This document shows, in pieces, positions 36,717-47,852 of a stretch of 64,000 nt of DNA. The position numbers and the translations under genes are program-made. Within the stretch, counting starts at the first letter, position 1, and the number at the start of each line of letters is the position of its first letter. This DNA is from Mesocentrotus franciscanus (lineage: Eukaryota > Echinodermata > Echinoidea > Camarodonta > Strongylocentrotidae), in contig CP137669.1 in assembly GCA_037976565.1 (NCBI GenBank), forward strand, positions 39,086,912 through 39,150,911. The letters run 5' to 3'. A model generated the notes under the pieces. It searched no databases, was not told the DNA's origin, and was given only the letters and a program-made list of their open reading frames with translations.

Positions 36717-39700
36717 GTTATTATATGAATTACTGTTATTACTATTATTATTGTCATTGTTGTTGTTTTTGTTGCTGTAAATATTATTATTTATACATTT
36801 TTAAACAAATATATAGGATGCTCTTGAGACATGGTTTACTCGAGGAGTGGATGGATTTAACATTCGAGGAGTCAGGTATTTCCACGAAGCTACAGACCCC
36901 ACAGATGAACCTGATAACACCGATTATATCCCCATCGGTTCCAACAACTCGGTAATCATCTCATTCAATTTAGTAACACTCACTATTGCCAATAAAGTTG
37001 GAAACAACTTCTTACCTCTATTCATGAAGTGATTGTGGCAATATCGTTTATTCTTGGTAGATTAGTTTATATCGTCTCAGAACTTGATTGATCAATCTCT
37101 AAAATTTTTAGATTGATCAACCTTATATGAGAAGATATACACTGATTTTATCTTTTAAAAAAAAACGTATTCTCACAATATTTTAATGAAAAAAGTCAAA
37201 AGAATATTATTCCAACTTTATGGATAACAGTGTACTAAGCATGCCAAAATAAGATGTTGGTATGTATATACGTTAAAAGGAGTGGAGTCATTCATTGATG
37301 CCCGCTGCAAATCACGTGGCGTGATTTCGATTGCGTTATTACCTGCATGTGCTAACCGAGCTTGTACAATAATAGTGATATACAAAGCATCAATAATTCA
37401 AAGCAACGTATGCACTGTTCAGTTTGCAGTAATATTTTTTTTTGTTTTTTGTTTGTTCTGTTTTGTTCTTTTTTGTACGATGTCAATCGCACATGGCGGC
37501 GTCAAAGATCCCACTGATCGCTGACGCATTCCCCCGTCAGTCACTCAGTCAGGCAAATGACACATCGTGTGCAACGGTTATAACATCAAAATTATATGGA
37601 ATTATAGGACATGATCGTAGATGTACGGACACATCATTATTTTGCCAGGGGCTGGCGTATCTTCCTTTAATATTTTCTTAATCAAAATCAAAATTTCATT
37701 GATTATATTCAAAATAAATAGGATCACTCTAATTTTTTGTAAACAAAATATAACAAAAATTAACATTATATTTTAACAATAATAATAATTGAGAATTCAT
37801 ATTTATTTTCCGTTTACCGGTTTCCGGTTTCTATATTACATCCATGCAGTTTCACTTCGTCATCCAGTTACTTTCTCCTATCATCACCTGTACCATCTGC
37901 AGACTTACAACAACTCAGAACAATATCCAGCAATTAGCATGTTTTTATTGTGCCAAGTTCAGAATTCAAGTTAAATTGAAATGAATACGCCTTCTTCTTC
38001 CATAGCAATATGAATCGCTCCACCATGATTACACCGCGGAATACGCTGGCATGTCTCATTCACTCTTGCAAACTTGGAGGGATGGTGTCTTCTACAAATT
38101 CTCAACTGCGGGCACCTACAGGTAAAGATTCTAATCATCTGAAATCTTTAGGGTATTTCCCATTATTATAATTCGTGTATTTTTAATAATTTTCATGCAA
38201 ATAGGTATGTCCAATTTATTGATGCGCAGAAAGTATATCAAAAGTTAATTTGTTTATTTCCGGCACCAGGATTATTAAATAGCATGTTTGTGTGAGAGGG
38301 GATACGTTTGCTCATCCATGTCGGGGAAACGAATCATTGCCCCCTTCCCCCTCCCAACATTAATTTAAAGATTTCGAAGAATAGCAAACATACAAACAGT
38401 ATATTAACGCTTTTTGTCTTGCACGCATCAGAGTAAATCGCAAGAATGAACAGAAAGCCGAAAGCTTAGTTTGTTTTTATTCGTTATCATTCCTTGATTT
38501 TGTTCCAGCCACCTCTTTATTATTTCCTAAAGATATGCCATTTTAAGATTTACGCTATCAACAATGATAACATCTAGTATTCATGTATTACCGGTGTGTT
38601 GGCTCAGTCAGTAGAGCGTCCGCCTCACAACCGGGAGGAGGTGGGTTCGAACCCCGGCCGCGTCATACCAAAAGACGTTAAACGATGGGAGTCGCTGCTA
38701 CCTTGTTTGGCGTTCAACAATAAGGGGATAGAGCAATGTCGATCTGGTGCTGCTCAGTGGCTGCCGGGCTCACGATCACAAAGAATTTCCATTTTCGGTT
38801 TAATAAAATTTGGAGTGGACTATAAAAGATTATTATTATTATTGTTCTTCTAGAGTGATGCTGACTGATTCTGACAGCAACACAACGTACGTCCAGTCAT
38901 ATTACGGTACTTCCAAAGACACGGAAGCAAATCTACCAATGAACTTTAACCTGTTGAAGATGGGAGACCCAATGGGTCAAGGTGGGGAGATAACTGGACG
39001 TGAACTTGAGGATCTGATTAATGAGTGGCTCAACGAAATGGACTCTAGTCAGAATAACTGGCCCAACTTCCAGGTAAAACTGACCTCGAGATTTTCAATC
39101 TTAATTTTATTTTGAAATATCAATATCAATATGATTTTGCTATATAGTTTCAATTGTTAAAATGTGATATTATAATGTAACGAAAAATTACAAATAATAA
39201 AAATGTAGGTATTTTGTTGTAATTTTTTAATTAAAAAAACTATTTCTGATATATTCAACGATTCAGCTTGGTAATTATGGTGCTAGTCGCATTGCCAGTC
39301 GTCTCCAACCCGAGTACAGCAAAGTGGCTAACATACTCCTCCTGACTCTACCAGGCACGCCCATCTGTTACTATGGTGATGAGCTTGGGATGGAGAATCT
39401 ACCTGACCTGGAGTATGAACAAGTGAAGGATCTCCGCGGCTTGAGTGATCCAGTAAGAGAAGAATACAAGATTTCATTTTACTATCCGTTTCTGATATAG
39501 AGAAAATATATAACAATAAAATTAGTTAGTTTAAGAACTATAAATGCTTCCAGACACAGCTTTTTAATTAGTGAGATTGGGGCTGACGCTTTTTTCACGA
39601 ATGTTTTCTTCCGTATACATGAATGATGAGAATATCATGGAGTCATGGACAGATAGGAAAACTAACATAATTTGTTGCATATGGCGGGGCTTACACAAAA

Positions 39701-42700
39701 TATCCTGATAGGAGCAATTAAAGAAAGAAAGTCGAAAATACCTTGGTCACCTTAAAAGGCAATCACCATTCTGAGTTTCTTGAAAGATTTGTTAGAAGGA
39801 AAATTAGAAGGTACCAAACCAAGAGAGAAGCCTACAATCAACTGGGAGGAGAACATTAAAACCCGATATGGTATGACACTGCTAGAATGTACCATGATGG
39901 CATGCAGAGAACAGAGATGATTGTGTGGGAAAATTGCAATCAACCTCCGATCTGGGACAAGATGCTTGGATAGATAGAGACATTGTTCTTTTAGTGAATA
40001 TGTAATTTCATCATCAAAATAGGATAGGAAACTTATTCAAAACAAATTAGCTCACCCTGCTATAATGTTGGTTGTCTAAATGATATTAATTTAAACTTAT
40101 CGGGGCTGCTGCTCCTATCCCCACACCTCCCACAAATATAAGTATTTGCTGTGGTAAACAACTATATCTCTTAGATGGATTCGTATTTAATTTGTAACGT
40201 TAAATCTATTTAAGTGCACAGTCAAACTTGTCTGAGTGGACACCTCTCTTCAAACTATGTCGATATCTTGTCTCCATCGAGAAAGAAATGTGTGTTGTAG
40301 AACCTGTCTAGAAAGGCCACCTGCCTGCAACGGCCACTTTCTCTGCTTCCCTTTGGATGCTTCGATAGACAGGTTTGACTATACTGCATGTACATACTCA
40401 AAAGCTGGAGAAAACTGACCCCCTCTCTTCGGGGACATTAAAATGATTTGGGCTACTTATCTGTTATTCAAATTAAATTAATTCCAAAATTGATAGGCAC
40501 TGGTATAGGAGCTCATGGTGACCTACAATTAAGCAAAATTATATTATTGATAACAGACTCCATTTAGCAATTTTATTATTTAACTGAAAAATTCATTTAT
40601 CTCTTTGATATTTGTTTTCACTTCCAGAGTGTATGGAATTTGAAGACACGTGATTATGAACGCTCTCCAATGCAGTGGGATGACACTATGAATGCAGGGT
40701 TTTCATCATCAGAAGATTCTGTATACCTCCCTGTTCATTCTAATTATCAACAAGTCAATGTCGAGGTAAATATTCTTTAATATCCCATTCATTTTCCACA
40801 CATTTTGAGCATAATTATAGTCCTGGTAATGTTTAATTATACATTTTCAAATAATGCTAACTACAAAGAAACATTTATTACTTGTCGAGGTAAACTTTTC
40901 GTTTTAATTTTTGTTTTTGTTTAAAAAATTAAACAAATCATATTGACATTGCAATATCAAATGATGAATGTAAATATTTATTTAATCATGTCTATTCAAT
41001 CTTAATGACAGTTAGACGACAGGAAATATTTAAAAAATAATATTCTTTTCCCTATCGTATTGTTTTGTAGGCTCAAAAAGAAGACGAAAATTCAGTCTTG
41101 CAGATGTTTAGTCGATTGGTGGCGCTACGCAGTGAATATCGTGCTTTGACAACAGACACCATCAGGTTCGTCGCATCTTCAGACGAGGTAAGTTCTTAAA
41201 GAAAATGTTAAGTTGAGTCCTGAGCTAGAAAGCTGAAAAAATAATTAATTAAAGTGTGGAAGATTATCATAGAGAAATGTCCCGTTAAAATAATGTTTTT
41301 TTCAAATGCCTTCATATTCGAAATAAGTAACAGCTAAAGGTTGTGGAATGTGGATCACAACTTTCATGCTACATGTTTATGCAGTACCATACACAATCAT
41401 TTTTGTGTACAATGTGGCCTTTAGCATTTCTAAGATTCAAAAGCCTCACAGAATACACAAATGTTTATTTGCTACATGATCAGCTTTTTCCAATTGATTC
41501 CACGCAGTTTCTTTCACAATGCAATCGCATGACAGAACTCAACTTTATCTTTAAACGTTTAATTGAAAAGATCTATTATCTGATGTTTATCTCGCAAGTG
41601 ACAGGCTCGACTTACCGGTCCCTTCGTTTCGGGCAGTTGCCCTCCTAAGGCTTGAAGTGAACTAAATTGAAATGAATTGAATAATAAATGGAGTTTATTG
41701 CACTAAAAACTTCACATTTCAAGCTTATTTGTTCCACATTTTACACAAAATATAGACAGACATATGAAATACAATATACATGTAGTATGAGCATGTCTCA
41801 ATGATACTCAATTTATATGATAGATTATGTAGAATGTGAGGAACCTATTGAAAAGCAGTGCTTGTATATTATATAGTATAGGTTCTTGATACAATAGACA
41901 TTGTAGATGAAAACCGTAGCAGTATAGAGAAAGACGTAATTTAGAGGGGGATTTAAAACGCAATGGAATAAGGAAATTTGTATACAAAATGCATACAAAT
42001 ACATCATGTGTATTGTAATTTGTAGGTTTATTTGCACTTTTTTTTTTTTTTTAAATATGTAATTGTTTATCAGTCTATATTCTGTTTGTTATAGCGCTTT
42101 GATACTTCGGTGGTAAGCGCTTTATAAGAAACGTTGTTATTATTATTATTATTATTAGCAAATAAGACGCATTAGCACCATATTACATTAAAATACATAG
42201 GCCTATTACATTACAGGGCTGAGAGTGGAATATACAATATTAGCTATTTAAAGAAATTATGACCCGAGATGATAAATACATATTCAAAGAAACAAAAATA
42301 AAATAGAGGGAGATAATGTCATTCAGATACTGAGGTCTAAAAATTTGAAATGAAAAGGAATTCACGGGAGAGTACTAAAGGGATATAGGAGAGCTATAAG
42401 GGTATATATTTAGTATATAGGATCAGTGAATTATTATAGATTGCTATAATAACGATAAAGTGTGTTTTGAATAAGAATATTCATTAAAGGAGGGATCCGT
42501 GATGTAAGAAAGTCAGAAAAGATTTAATAACTATGAGGAAAAGGGTTCGGATTAGGTTTAAGATTAAAGGGTTAGGATCAGGATCATAATTATAGGCCTT
42601 GGATTAGGTTACTTGAATGTGTGGTCAAGGGTATTCTGCAGTTGTTCCAATTTTATATCTCGTATTAAATTTTTTACCAATCTGTCTACCAAATTCTTCC

Positions 42701-43009
42701 CCCATATTCCCTCCATTATCTCAGGTTATTGCGTATGTCCGTGAGATCGACTCTGAAAGGGAGCGTTTCTTCATCGCTCTCAACTTCGGGAACATTGACA
42801 GTGAGGTGGATTATTTCCACACCGGTGACGGCGATTCACTGCCCCTTCAAGGCTCCGTGGTAGTATCCACGGACCGCGGGCGTGAAAGTTCGAGGGTCGA
42901 GCTCAACAAATTACACCTGGCACCTGGCGAAGGTGTGGTTGTTCTCCTTGATGAGATCGTAAACGTTGGCAGTGGATGGTGGTATAAGTTCTTCACACCT
43001 AATGCATAA
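23835..43009 (+). CDS. SLC3A2: Amino-acid transporter heavy chain (4F2hc/rBAT-like), copy A, twelve exons
   Basis: Exons: 23835-23982, 30718-30969, 31734-31916, 33385-33545, 35386-35511, 36817-36951, 38006-38121, 38854-39073, 39267-39452, 40628-40765, 41071-41187, 42725-43009. All are GT-AG and in frame, giving 688 residues. The cytosolic tail is followed by [14 protein letters not shown] (52-65), one membrane span (about 71-93) and then PRC with C97, the position that disulfide-bonds the SLC7 light chain in 4F2hc. The ectodomain is a GH13 barrel: DFIPNHSS (201-208), domain B with [15 protein letters not shown] (300-308), VMLTD (375-379), LGNYG (448-452), [15 protein letters not shown] (474-488), RSPMQWD, then a beta C-terminal domain. 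By my alignment the catalytic Asp/Glu/Asp are Arg307, Asp379 and Gly452, so it is non-enzymatic. Expected role: plasma-membrane chaperone of heteromeric amino-acid exchangers. Intron 1 is 6.7 kb and transposon-filled. Being intermediate between 4F2hc and rBAT, it could equally be labelled SLC3A1-like. Confidence 0.92.
24855..25235. repeat. Dispersed repeat, copy 2 (partner at 11520)
   Basis: Near-identical blocks to 11520-11935. It lies in intron 1 of copy A. The short open frame across it is not conserved between the two copies. Confidence 0.75.
25776..25834. repeat. Perfect 59-bp palindrome
   Basis: Two exactly complementary 29-nt arms (starting AATATTAGTGGTAAAAG) around a single central base, in intron 1 of copy A. 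The near absence of a loop favours a cruciform over an RNA hairpin. No target duplication is visible. Confidence 0.9.
26118..26370. mobile_element. hAT-like element, truncated copy
   Basis: Starts CAGTGGCGGATCCAGG and shares 'aaaaacacccttttgg', 'ggcgctcaaggggtgg' and 'actgagcgaaaat' with the copies at 26774 (inverted) and 28144. It fades after an A-run at 26336-26356, and no right terminus is visible. Confidence 0.65.
26774..27100. mobile_element. hAT-like element with 8-bp target duplication, right end shortened
   Basis: Starts CAGTGGCGGATCCAGC and is flanked by exact ATGTGAGA (26766-26773 and 27101-27108). Against the family, the right end lacks roughly the last 25-30 bases including the terminal repeat, stopping at 'ccaggggagggggct'. 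Confidence 0.65.
27818..27910 (+). repeat. Left arm of a long-range inverted repeat (partner 30331-30428)
   Basis: 'gtattcaatgctaaagtgct' through 'catcccacatccaatat' recurs inverted at 30331-30428 with one short indel. The two arms bracket about 2.4 kb of intron 1 of copy A, including the hAT-like MITE at 28144. Confidence 0.8.
28144..28358. mobile_element. hAT-like MITE, 215 bp, with exact 8-bp target duplication
   Basis: Ends CAGTGGCGTATCCAGG and, inverted, CAGGGGCAGATCCAG. It is flanked by exact GGTAACAT (28136-28143 and 28359-28366). The 8-bp duplication together with the CAGNGG ends supports hAT. Confidence 0.85.
29984..30032. repeat. 49-bp exact direct repeat, first copy
   Basis: Starts 'ggttctgatatgcattttca' and is identical to 30273-30321, about 290 bases downstream. 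Confidence 0.85.
30273..30321. repeat. 49-bp exact direct repeat, second copy
   Basis: Identical to 29984-30032. It lies directly beside the right arm of the long inverted repeat. Confidence 0.85.
30331..30428 (-). repeat. Right arm of a long-range inverted repeat (partner 27818-27910)
   Basis: Complement of 27818-27910. The pair may be the termini of a 2.6-kb transposon, but no matching target duplication is seen outside them. Confidence 0.8.
30572..30710. repeat. ATTT/ATTC-type simple repeat next to the copy A exon 2 acceptor
   Basis: Degenerate (ATTT)n running to within about 10 bases of the splice acceptor at 30716-30717. It supplies a T-rich polypyrimidine context. Confidence 0.7.
32213..33137. 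mobile_element. CACTA-like (EnSpm) non-autonomous element in copy A intron 3
   Basis: Ends CACTGCAAAAACCAG...CTGGTTTTTGCAGTG, flanked by TA. The interior carries repeated 'gtgttaaatttaacacc'-type subterminal motifs at both ends and no transposase. It sits inside an older CAGTGGCGTAGC-type element whose right end is at 33344. Confidence 0.7.
33140..33344. mobile_element. Right part of a hAT-like element interrupted by the CACTA-like element
   Basis: Ends GACGCTACGCCACTG at 33344. Joining 'gttgtagc' (before 32211) to 'taggggtatgccccc' (after 33137) gives the typical start of such elements. The left terminus is eroded. Confidence 0.45.
33645..33662 (+). mobile_element. Solitary hAT-like left terminus
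   Basis: CAGTGGCGGATCCAGG without an identifiable right end, in copy A intron 4. Confidence 0.45.
34130..34930 (+). pseudogene. LINE endonuclease fossil (L1/Tx1-like)
   Basis: A frameshifted trace of an APE-type endonuclease: 'FEETHC' near 34139, then 'KQQWGEHF', then in another frame [10 protein letters not shown] and [12 protein letters not shown], then a degraded 'PLIIAGD'-like segment near 34425. Multiple stops. It lies in copy A intron 4. Confidence 0.6.
35140..35215. repeat. CTT-rich microsatellite
   Basis: Degenerate (TTC)n/(CTT)n tract in copy A intron 4. The arginine-rich frame on the other strand is an artefact. Confidence 0.85.
35632..35923 (-). repeat. tRNA-derived SINE, minus strand, copy A intron 5
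   Basis: The head is at the right: 'gtggtctagtgaatacgtca' with a box-B-like TATTCGAGTCC. The tail is the AAT-rich tract at 35632-35660. Same family as 801-1081. Confidence 0.75.
36240..36475 (+). repeat. 5'-truncated SINE containing a palindromic insertion
   Basis: Begins near the box B ('ggtttgtatccctgtcaccg') and follows the family body. At 36357 a 28-bp palindrome interrupts a segment that is continuous in the other family members. Confidence 0.7.
36357..36384. mobile_element. 28-bp perfect palindrome flanked by a target duplication
   Basis: CATGGACCTACTAC joined directly to its complement, flanked by GTTCCAG on both sides (36350-36356 and 36385-36391; 8 bp if the shared G is counted). 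Sibling SINE copies lack both the palindrome and the second flank copy. Confidence 0.75.
36521..36725. repeat. (TTA)n microsatellite in copy A intron 5
   Basis: About 200 nt of ATT units, starting about 300 bases and ending about 90 bases before exon 6. Poly-isoleucine frames here are not genes. Confidence 0.95.
38596..38840 (+). repeat. tRNA-derived SINE (second family) in copy A intron 7
   Basis: tRNA-like head with GGCTCAGTCAGTAGAGCG (box A) and GGTTCGAACCC (box B), then 'aagacgttaaacgatggga' and an (ATT)n tail. The tail ends about 13 bases before the exon 8 acceptor, so the SINE supplies part of that splice environment. Acceptor-stem pairing is poor, so it is not a working tRNA gene. Confidence 0.8.
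39640..39970 (+). pseudogene. LINE reverse-transcriptase C-terminal fossil
   Basis: Scattered frames give 'KYLGHLKR', 'KIEGTKP'-like and '[13 protein letters not shown]'-like pieces, then an Arg/Asp-rich end. This is the typical tail of non-LTR reverse transcriptases, with several frameshifts and stops. Copy A intron 9. Confidence 0.45.
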
Positions 43010-43201
43010 CAAGCATTATTGATTGAAGAAAGAAGAGCTAAAGAAAATCGGCAAAGAAATGGTTTTAAGAGGAGAATAATATAAGTACATAAATTATAAT
43101 TAAAATGACAGTATAGGAGAATGGCGAAAATATAGATGTATCTGAATTATTCCTGAACTTACTGTCTTCCTTGTAACCCGTCGTTTAGAAGTGTTTTGTA
43201 A

Positions 43202-43249
<48 letters not shown>

Positions 43250-43520
43250 GTCAAGTCAAGGAAGGAGTATATTATTATTCGCGGACATATCATATTTAGA
43301 TATCGCATTGTATTTCATGAGGTCAAAGGTTAACAGCGCGCCTGGGCCTGTATTATTTGTGCATCGTTCCTCTGACAATGGATGACTATACAAATTTATT
43401 TCTAGCGATTATGTGAAGTTGTTCACTGTTCCTGTTTGTAGTGGTAACCATACTGTCAGCTTTTCTATGTGATATCACATCTCTCATCACTGTATCTACC
43501 CTGAATGTTATTGTTATGAA

Positions 43521-43526
43521 AATAAA
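43521..43526 (+). promoter_or_regulatory. Polyadenylation signal of heavy-chain copy A
   Basis: AATAAA 512 bases after the stop, followed within about 30 bases by T/G-rich sequence ('taattggtcttcaatcag'). The implied 3'UTR, about 43010-43545, contains a (CT)n run. Confidence 0.6.
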
Positions 43527-43545
43527 GTACATGTATAATAATTGG

Positions 43546-43923
43546 TCTTCAATCAGTTTAATTTTATTTTACACAATCATTAACTAATGCCTAAGTTTAT
43601 TTGGTTTAAATCGTGATTAACAGCCAATGGCTGAATTTTCACATTTTACAAGCAAATTTTAAAAATACATAGAATACAAAATTGCAAATGACTAAATTAC
43701 ACAAACACCGAATGATAATCAGGGTACATAATAGACCATTGTGGTTTAAATAATTCAACAACCAAAATAGAACAAACGTCATAAATCATAAAACATAATT
43801 CAATGGAGAGAAGTAATTGCATTTGTGATCGATAAACTATGTCCATCGTTCCCTAAATTCTATCTAAACTCTCATTCCCTCTCTGTTCCCCCTTCTTTCT
43901 CTCTACCCCCCCCCCTTTACTCA

Positions 43924-43956
<33 letters not shown>

Positions 43957-46900
43957 AATCATTTGAATAAAGATAAATAAAATGGGAATTTAATTCTAAT
44001 CAAATGTATGAGTATTAAAATGTGTGAAAATATTTCAAAATTATCAGCCGTCAAAGTGGTCAATAAATTGTATCGAATTTTCCGCAGAGCTTGAATGGTG
44101 TGAAAGACTATATTTTTTGTATTATAACCATTGCGAGATAAACCTTCATCTACCATTTTGATCTCCTACTCCAGTGGCGTATGTATAGGTGGACCCCCCA
44201 TCCTGGATACGCCAATGCCCAATTGTCGAATCATCTTTCAAAACACGATCAAAATTGTGTTTTCAATGACACTCCTACCCTGGCAAAATGCCAACACACA
44301 ATCGCATCTTCGCATCATTCGGATGATGCAACAACATGCACATGTCATTGTAGGTGACAGCAATATCACGTTTGGTCCTTAAATTCATGCAAAGGGTGAG
44401 TTTAGGTTTTTGTCGGGGGGTATTATTTTGTGTGTGCAAAGTAAATATTATGATAATATTTTTGGAAATATTTGGCAATTGTTACTGATTTAAAAAGCAT
44501 TTTGGTAATGGTAATGTAAGATAAGTAATATTTGATTCACACACGATACAGTCATGTGAATGTTATTTGGAGCTTTTCCCCGTATAGTAATGGAACGGCC
44601 AACATTAAGATTCTTGTGTGACGTCAGAATATTTCCAGAATGCATAGCTAGTCTATACAATGCAAACTATATTTTGTCATTGGAGGGAGATCTCATTGCT
44701 TATTATTTATGTAGCTAGCCACGTACTCTTCTACTAGAGGCCCATTCAGTTAATAAAATCTTTCCCCCTTTTAGAAGCAAAGATGTGAGGCAAGAGAGAT
44801 GGGGCAGTGAATAGGGAAGGGAAAGGGAGGGGGAACTCGCGGCGTCAGCTTTGGCCGCTGGAAAAGGGGTTTTGTTATATAGATCTATCAAAATCAAATC
44901 AAATTTGAAATATTACAGCTTAAAACATTTATTATTTTCTTCCCATATCTTGACTAAAAGATAATAAGTTAATCTCAAATAAAATCTAGTTGCGTCCGCT
45001 ATGTATCATTTTTACATCTAAACAAAAATAGTTTAAAAAAATAAATCCAGTTGATAATGATTGGATCACAGAATCACTCGGTACGCATGGTGATTAGTGA
45101 ACTGCCTCGTTATGAATTATTTCATTCACCTGTTACGAATAATTATATTTCAGTATTCATAATATAAACCAAGCAGTCACCAAAAGACACCAATGTATGC
45201 CATTCGCATTCTGACTATTGAGATATACAATTTATTAATCGACGATACAGATAAATGAATCGAGGCACAAAGCCTGTACTAATTTGCGAGAACAGAAGCT
45301 ACATTCGCCAGCTTTGTTTTACGTGGCTCTATGGCTTTCATACATTACAGTCTAAAGCATACCATTCATCGGATTATTTTCATTATGGTATTTGAACTGA
45401 ATCTTAGACTCAAAACAATTTCAAAATAAGAATAGCGCTTTACGTAGAGAAATTGAAACACCCTTTCTGTGAATGCCAGAAACCCATTTTGTATCCATCG
45501 GACTTTGTAGACAATGAAATAATAGGCCTGTAAAAGTTCAAAGTTGAAATGCCACAACAGACAAGCAAGTTATTTTAGTGTTTTTTTTTTTAATTTGCCC
45601 CATGGAGATGACCTCAATCACTGGATCCAGTATTTTGGGGTATATGGAAAAGTTTCAGGCCGAAATTCCACTAAAGTGGATCTGTGCGTGTCTTTCTTTG
45701 CTCAGCGCGCACAGGTACGTCTCATGAATAATTCATGACCCTACGCGCCAACTGCACACACAGCCACGCATAGGCGAGTATGCGGACCAGTCCATTAGCG
45801 AATATAGGTAGATTAAGCTCAATGTACAGAGGGATAACACATAGTTGTAATGTGTGGACTGAAGATGCATTGGGTAGAGTTGGGAATTTTCTCCATAAAA
45901 CAGCGTTCAGTAATCTCATCTCTTCTTTTTTATTTAAATGTGAACATCATTGTTCAACAATACAGCCAATGTAATCATCGCTGACATAAACAAATGAAGC
46001 AATGGCAATGAAACCCCTGTCAGACAATGGTGCAGGCTCAGTCCTAGTCATGGCGTGATATGACTCTCTATGCTAATGAGCTCGGAGTGTCACCAAATGT
46101 GATTGGATGGAATAGATTAATCTTCTTACTTTTCAAAGAGTCCGACGAATTTTCTAGACCAATCAGCTTGATTTTTATATATGACAGAGAGGGGAAAATT
46201 CCCGACTGGAAAGTGAAAACGCTGTATGCGTAGGGTAATCCGTTGCTGAGATACAGAGTCTCAAACACGGGGTTATCGATTAGTTTCCTGCTTCGAATTG
46301 AGCAAGTACGTGCATTGCTATGGAAGGGTTGGTGTCAAAATTCACTTGAAAATCTTTCTTTCGAGGCCTAGTCCGACGCAAATACTTAAAATTATTTTCT
46401 CATATTCTGGAAAATACAAGAAAAAATATACACAATAGAAAACCGCTCGCGCCAGCCTTGTATTTTGCAGCATTGCAAAGTTACACCAATATCTTTGACA
46501 AAAGAACGTTTTTTTAAGCCTGTGCCCATTGGTTATAGTACATGCGCGCGAGCATGCGTTCGAGACTGGCCAAAAGACACCACTTTTCCATATGGGAGGG
46601 GGAGACGGCGGTTGCACAAAATTATTGGAGTCACAACGTTTGACTTACAGTGAACTATTTATTTTAGAAACCTCATCAGTATACCCTAAAAGGGTAGGGG
46701 GTTTTAGCCCCACCCCCCCCCCACTCGTAGTTTTTCGGCGATATCTTCGCAGATGATCTTTTTTCACCCCTGATGCTTTCGTGACTTTTAAGCCCCAAAT
46801 CTATTTAGCGGATCTTTTGGTTTCAAATTCATAAAATGCAATATCGACCCTTTATTGCATTTCCCCCCTCGAATACATATACATACATGTAGGATAATCA

Positions 46901-47852
46901 ATGGTCATAGTAAATATTTCTAGTTCTGATGTGAAAACCAATGAACACTTCATAATTATGTGCTGTTGACTGAAAAACTAACTACAACGCCTATCAGCCT
47001 AAATTAGCTTTAGATTTCATACTACATACATAACATTTGCATATATGGATAATTAATTAATATTCGAAAAAACAATTTGAGTTATGAAAATAAAATGTCA
47101 CACATTATATTCGTACTGAGTTACTCGGCTATTTACGTGCCAAATTTCAAGATTTGTCGTGGCTCCACGGCCAAGATGGGGGTGGAATTCGCCCTCCTCG
47201 ATCCCCCACCCCACCCACCCCCTCGGCTGTGGCATGGCCTAAATAACCCGACCTTTTTAGGGTTAATATACTACAACCAAAACTATGAGTTCAATGTAAA
47301 GTTTTATTTCATTTATTCATTTTTTGTGTGTGGGGTACTTGGGTTAATTTTATAACAATGTTTTTTTTTTTTCACGCTCCCACTAGCCGAGTCAACTCCA
47401 TGCGATTTGAATGGGGAAATGTACCATGGGCACATAATATACACATGTACCGTAATCTCTGGGCAACCACCCCTCCCCCGCTATTAAAGTACATCGATTT
47501 ACCATTTTATTCCAGACTGAAATTTCTTTTGATTAGGGTCTATACAACCTAGACTATATTCGGAAGTTTTGCACACAGACCGCGCATTGACGTAGATCGG
47601 GATTCGTTGCCGATCTCGCGCCCGCGCGCCCATTCATAAGCTATAGCGCACGTGCAGCGTGAGTACGAGTATAGTAAATTCCGCGCCATTATTATATTAC
47701 AGTCTAGTGTACGTCTAGTCTGCGTATAATTGCATTAACTCTCTGCATACGTGTACGGCCGGTGAAAATATTAAGAAGAAAATTTTAAGACGACGTCGAA
47801 AGGGTGTCAAATTTCATCTTCCTAACTGATAGACCTTCATATAAAAGCCAAG
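43546..47852. other. Intergenic DNA between heavy-chain copies A and B
   Basis: No exon recognised. It contains a (CT)n run (43926-43955), a minimal hAT-like remnant (44172-44217) and otherwise AT-rich unique-looking sequence. The last about 200 bases should include the copy B promoter and 5'UTR; no clear TATA element could be assigned. Confidence 0.5.
44172..44217. mobile_element. 46-bp hAT-like remnant made of two termini back to back
   Basis: CAGTGGCGTATGTATAGG is followed almost immediately by TCCTGGATACGCCAATG, the complement of the same type of end. The interior appears deleted. Confidence 0.45.

Noticed and set aside
36453..36757. Poly-isoleucine frames on both strands
   Set aside because: Produced by the (TTA)n microsatellite.
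38596..38668. Possible tRNA gene with good A and B boxes
   Set aside because: No acceptor-stem pairing, and it continues into a SINE body and ATT tail; the same holds for 801-870 and the minus-strand copy at 14925.
41343..41690. Frame ending in 'RFGQLPS' followed by an 'aattgaaatgaattgaat' tail
   Set aside because: Looks like the end of a degraded LINE, but no diagnostic reverse-transcriptase motif is visible, so not listed as a feature.
46061..46090. Possible inverted start of a CACTCCAGC-family copy ('gactctctatgctaatg')
   Set aside because: Similarity does not continue past about 20 bases.
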